A stretch of DNA of 5,652 nt from JAENVT01 sp031430695 (GTDB lineage: Bacteria > Actinomycetota > Acidimicrobiia > Acidimicrobiales > Ilumatobacteraceae): the NCBI GenBank assembly GCA_031430695.1, contig JANPBZ010000214.1:1-5652 (forward strand), given 5' to 3'. Below the pieces are notes generated by a model, which worked only from the letters and a program-made list of their open reading frames with translations, did not search any database and had not been told where the DNA came from. Below, piece by piece: positions 4,603-5,652 of the stretch (its first letter is position 1; every line of letters starts with the position of its first letter). Made by a program: the position numbers and the translations under genes.

Positions 4603-5652
4603 GTGTCGTTCGACACCAACAAGCCAACGGCCGATTACGGCGCAAAAGACATCCAGGTTTTAGAAGGTCTCGACCCGGTAAGAAAACGACCAGGAATGTA
4701 CATCGGGTCCACCGGTTTGGCGGGCCTCCACCACCTCATTTGGGAGGTCGTCGACAACGCCGTCGACGAGGCGATGGCCGGCTTCTGCACGCGTATCGCG
4801 GTCACGATGTTGCCCGATGGCGGCTGTCGTGTCGACGACAACGGTCGCGGCGTGCCGGTCGATCCGTATCCCTCAGGTCCGCACAAAGGCAAGAGCGCTG
4901 CCGAGGTTGTGCTCACGGTGTTGCACGCCGGCGGCAAGTTCGGTGGGGCCGGCTACAAGGTCTCCGGTGGGCTACACGGCGTGGGCGTCAGTGTGGTCAA
5001 CGCTCTCAGCGAGCGGTTGCTCATCGAGATCGACAAGGGCGGCAAGCGTTACCAGCAGGAGTACGCCAAGGGCGGCAAGCCGCAGGGCAAGCTCACAATG
5101 GTTGGCGACACGCCGGCACGCGGTCCGCTGTCGCGCAAGAACGGTACGTCGGTCTCGTTCTGGCCAGACCCCACCGTGTTCCTCGCCGAGGGCACCGAGT
5201 TCGTGGCGCGCACGGTGCTCGAGCGATTGCAGACGATGGCGTTCCTCAACAAGGGGTTGGAGATCGTCTTCCACGACGAGCGTCCGGAGCGACAGTTCGA
5301 GCAGACCTTTCAGTACAAGGGTGGCATCGTCGATTTCGTCAAGCACCTCAACGCATCGAAAGAGGCCCTGTTCTCCAAGGTCGCTCACTACGAAGACGAA
5401 GACGACACCGACAACCAGACGCTCGACATCGCGATTCAATGGAACACCGGTTACTACGAGGGCATCCATGGCTACGCCAACGGCATCTCGACCATAGAAG
5501 GTGGCATGCACGTCGAGGGTTTCAAGACCGCGCTCACCAGCGAGGTCAACAAGTACGCCAGGGCCAAGAACCTGCTGAAGGAAAAAGACGAGAACCTGCT
5601 CGGCGAAGACATTCGCGAAGGCATCACCGCGATTGTCTCGGTGAAGCTGCGC
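4603..5652 (+). CDS. gyrB: DNA gyrase subunit B, N-terminal part (truncated by window end)
   Basis: GyrB is the ATPase subunit of DNA gyrase (GyrA2GyrB2), which introduces negative supercoils and removes positive ones ahead of forks. From GTG 4603, 350 codons are present of about 640-700. The GHKL ATPase domain shows the N box with catalytic E48 and Mg-binding N52 in EVVDNAVDEA, the G1 box DDNGRGV (78-84) with D79, R82 and G83, and the G2 loop GGLHGVG (122-128). K112 in AGGKF and K119 in YKVSGG are the other ATP contacts. The transducer domain follows from about residue 220 and reaches SVKLR, just before the QTK loop, which lies outside. Two positions differ from common gyrase sequence: K145 aligns with E. 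coli R136, and the usual THEGGTHEEGF reads TIEGGMHVEGF. ParE is the main alternative; origin location next to recF and dciA favours GyrB. Confidence 0.96.
   Translation, partial: MSFDTNKPTADYGAKDIQVLEGLDPVRKRPGMYIGSTGLAGLHHLIWEVVDNAVDEAMAGFCTRIAVTMLPDGGCRVDDNGRGVPVDPYPSGPHKGKSAAEVVLTVLHAGGKFGGAGYKVSGGLHGVGVSVVNALSERLLIEIDKGGKRYQQEYAKGGKPQGKLTMVGDTPARGPLSRKNGTSVSFWPDPTVFLAEGTEFVARTVLERLQTMAFLNKGLEIVFHDERPERQFEQTFQYKGGIVDFVKHLNASKEALFSKVAHYEDEDDTDNQTLDIAIQWNTGYYEGIHGYANGISTIEGGMHVEGFKTALTSEVNKYARAKNLLKEKDENLLGEDIREGITAIVSVKLR

Noticed and set aside
1..5652. Novel system, mobile element or CRISPR array
   Set aside because: Every long gene is a core replication or ribosomal gene with intact motifs in conserved order; no transposase, integrase, tandem spacer array or foreign-looking segment is visible.

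Overview
The window is a bacterial chromosome-origin locus in the classic order rpmH (divergent, partial) | dnaA | oriC-like gap | dnaN | recF | dciA (DUF721) | gyrB (partial). The high G+C coding sequence, actinobacterial-type DnaA boxes (TTGTCCACA), exclusive use of GTG starts and the style of DnaA, GyrB and DUF721 point to Actinomycetota. I lean towards Acidimicrobiia or relatives, but that class-level placement is an impression from protein style and was not computed.

Layout. Bases 1-39 hold the first 13 codons of ribosomal protein bL34 on the minus strand. Bases 40-340 are a divergent intergenic region. Its dnaA-proximal end carries three perfect TTGTCCACA boxes, two of them forming a 25-bp perfect palindrome that coincides with a plausible dnaA promoter. 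dnaA runs 341-1711. The 220-bp gap 1712-1931 holds one near-consensus and several degenerate DnaA boxes, then a GC tract and an AT-rich stretch with a triplet pattern matching the 'DnaA-trio' unwinding element; it is the likely oriC unwinding site. dnaN (1932-3026), recF (3032-4111) and dciA (4108-4431) are packed tightly and are probably co-transcribed. After 171 bp comes gyrB (4603 onward), cut by the window end after 350 codons.

How the genes work together. DnaA binds and melts the origin, and DciA is the presumed loader of the DnaB helicase. The DnaN clamp gives polymerase processivity. RecF acts at gaps and stalled forks, and GyrB (with GyrA, presumably just downstream) removes positive supercoils.

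This is a core housekeeping locus. I found no mobile element, CRISPR array, defence system or new gene family. The points worth a second look are the origin architecture (strong boxes upstream of dnaA, unwinding-type element downstream), the palindromic box over the dnaA promoter, the all-GTG start pattern, and substitutions in GyrB at normally conserved positions.
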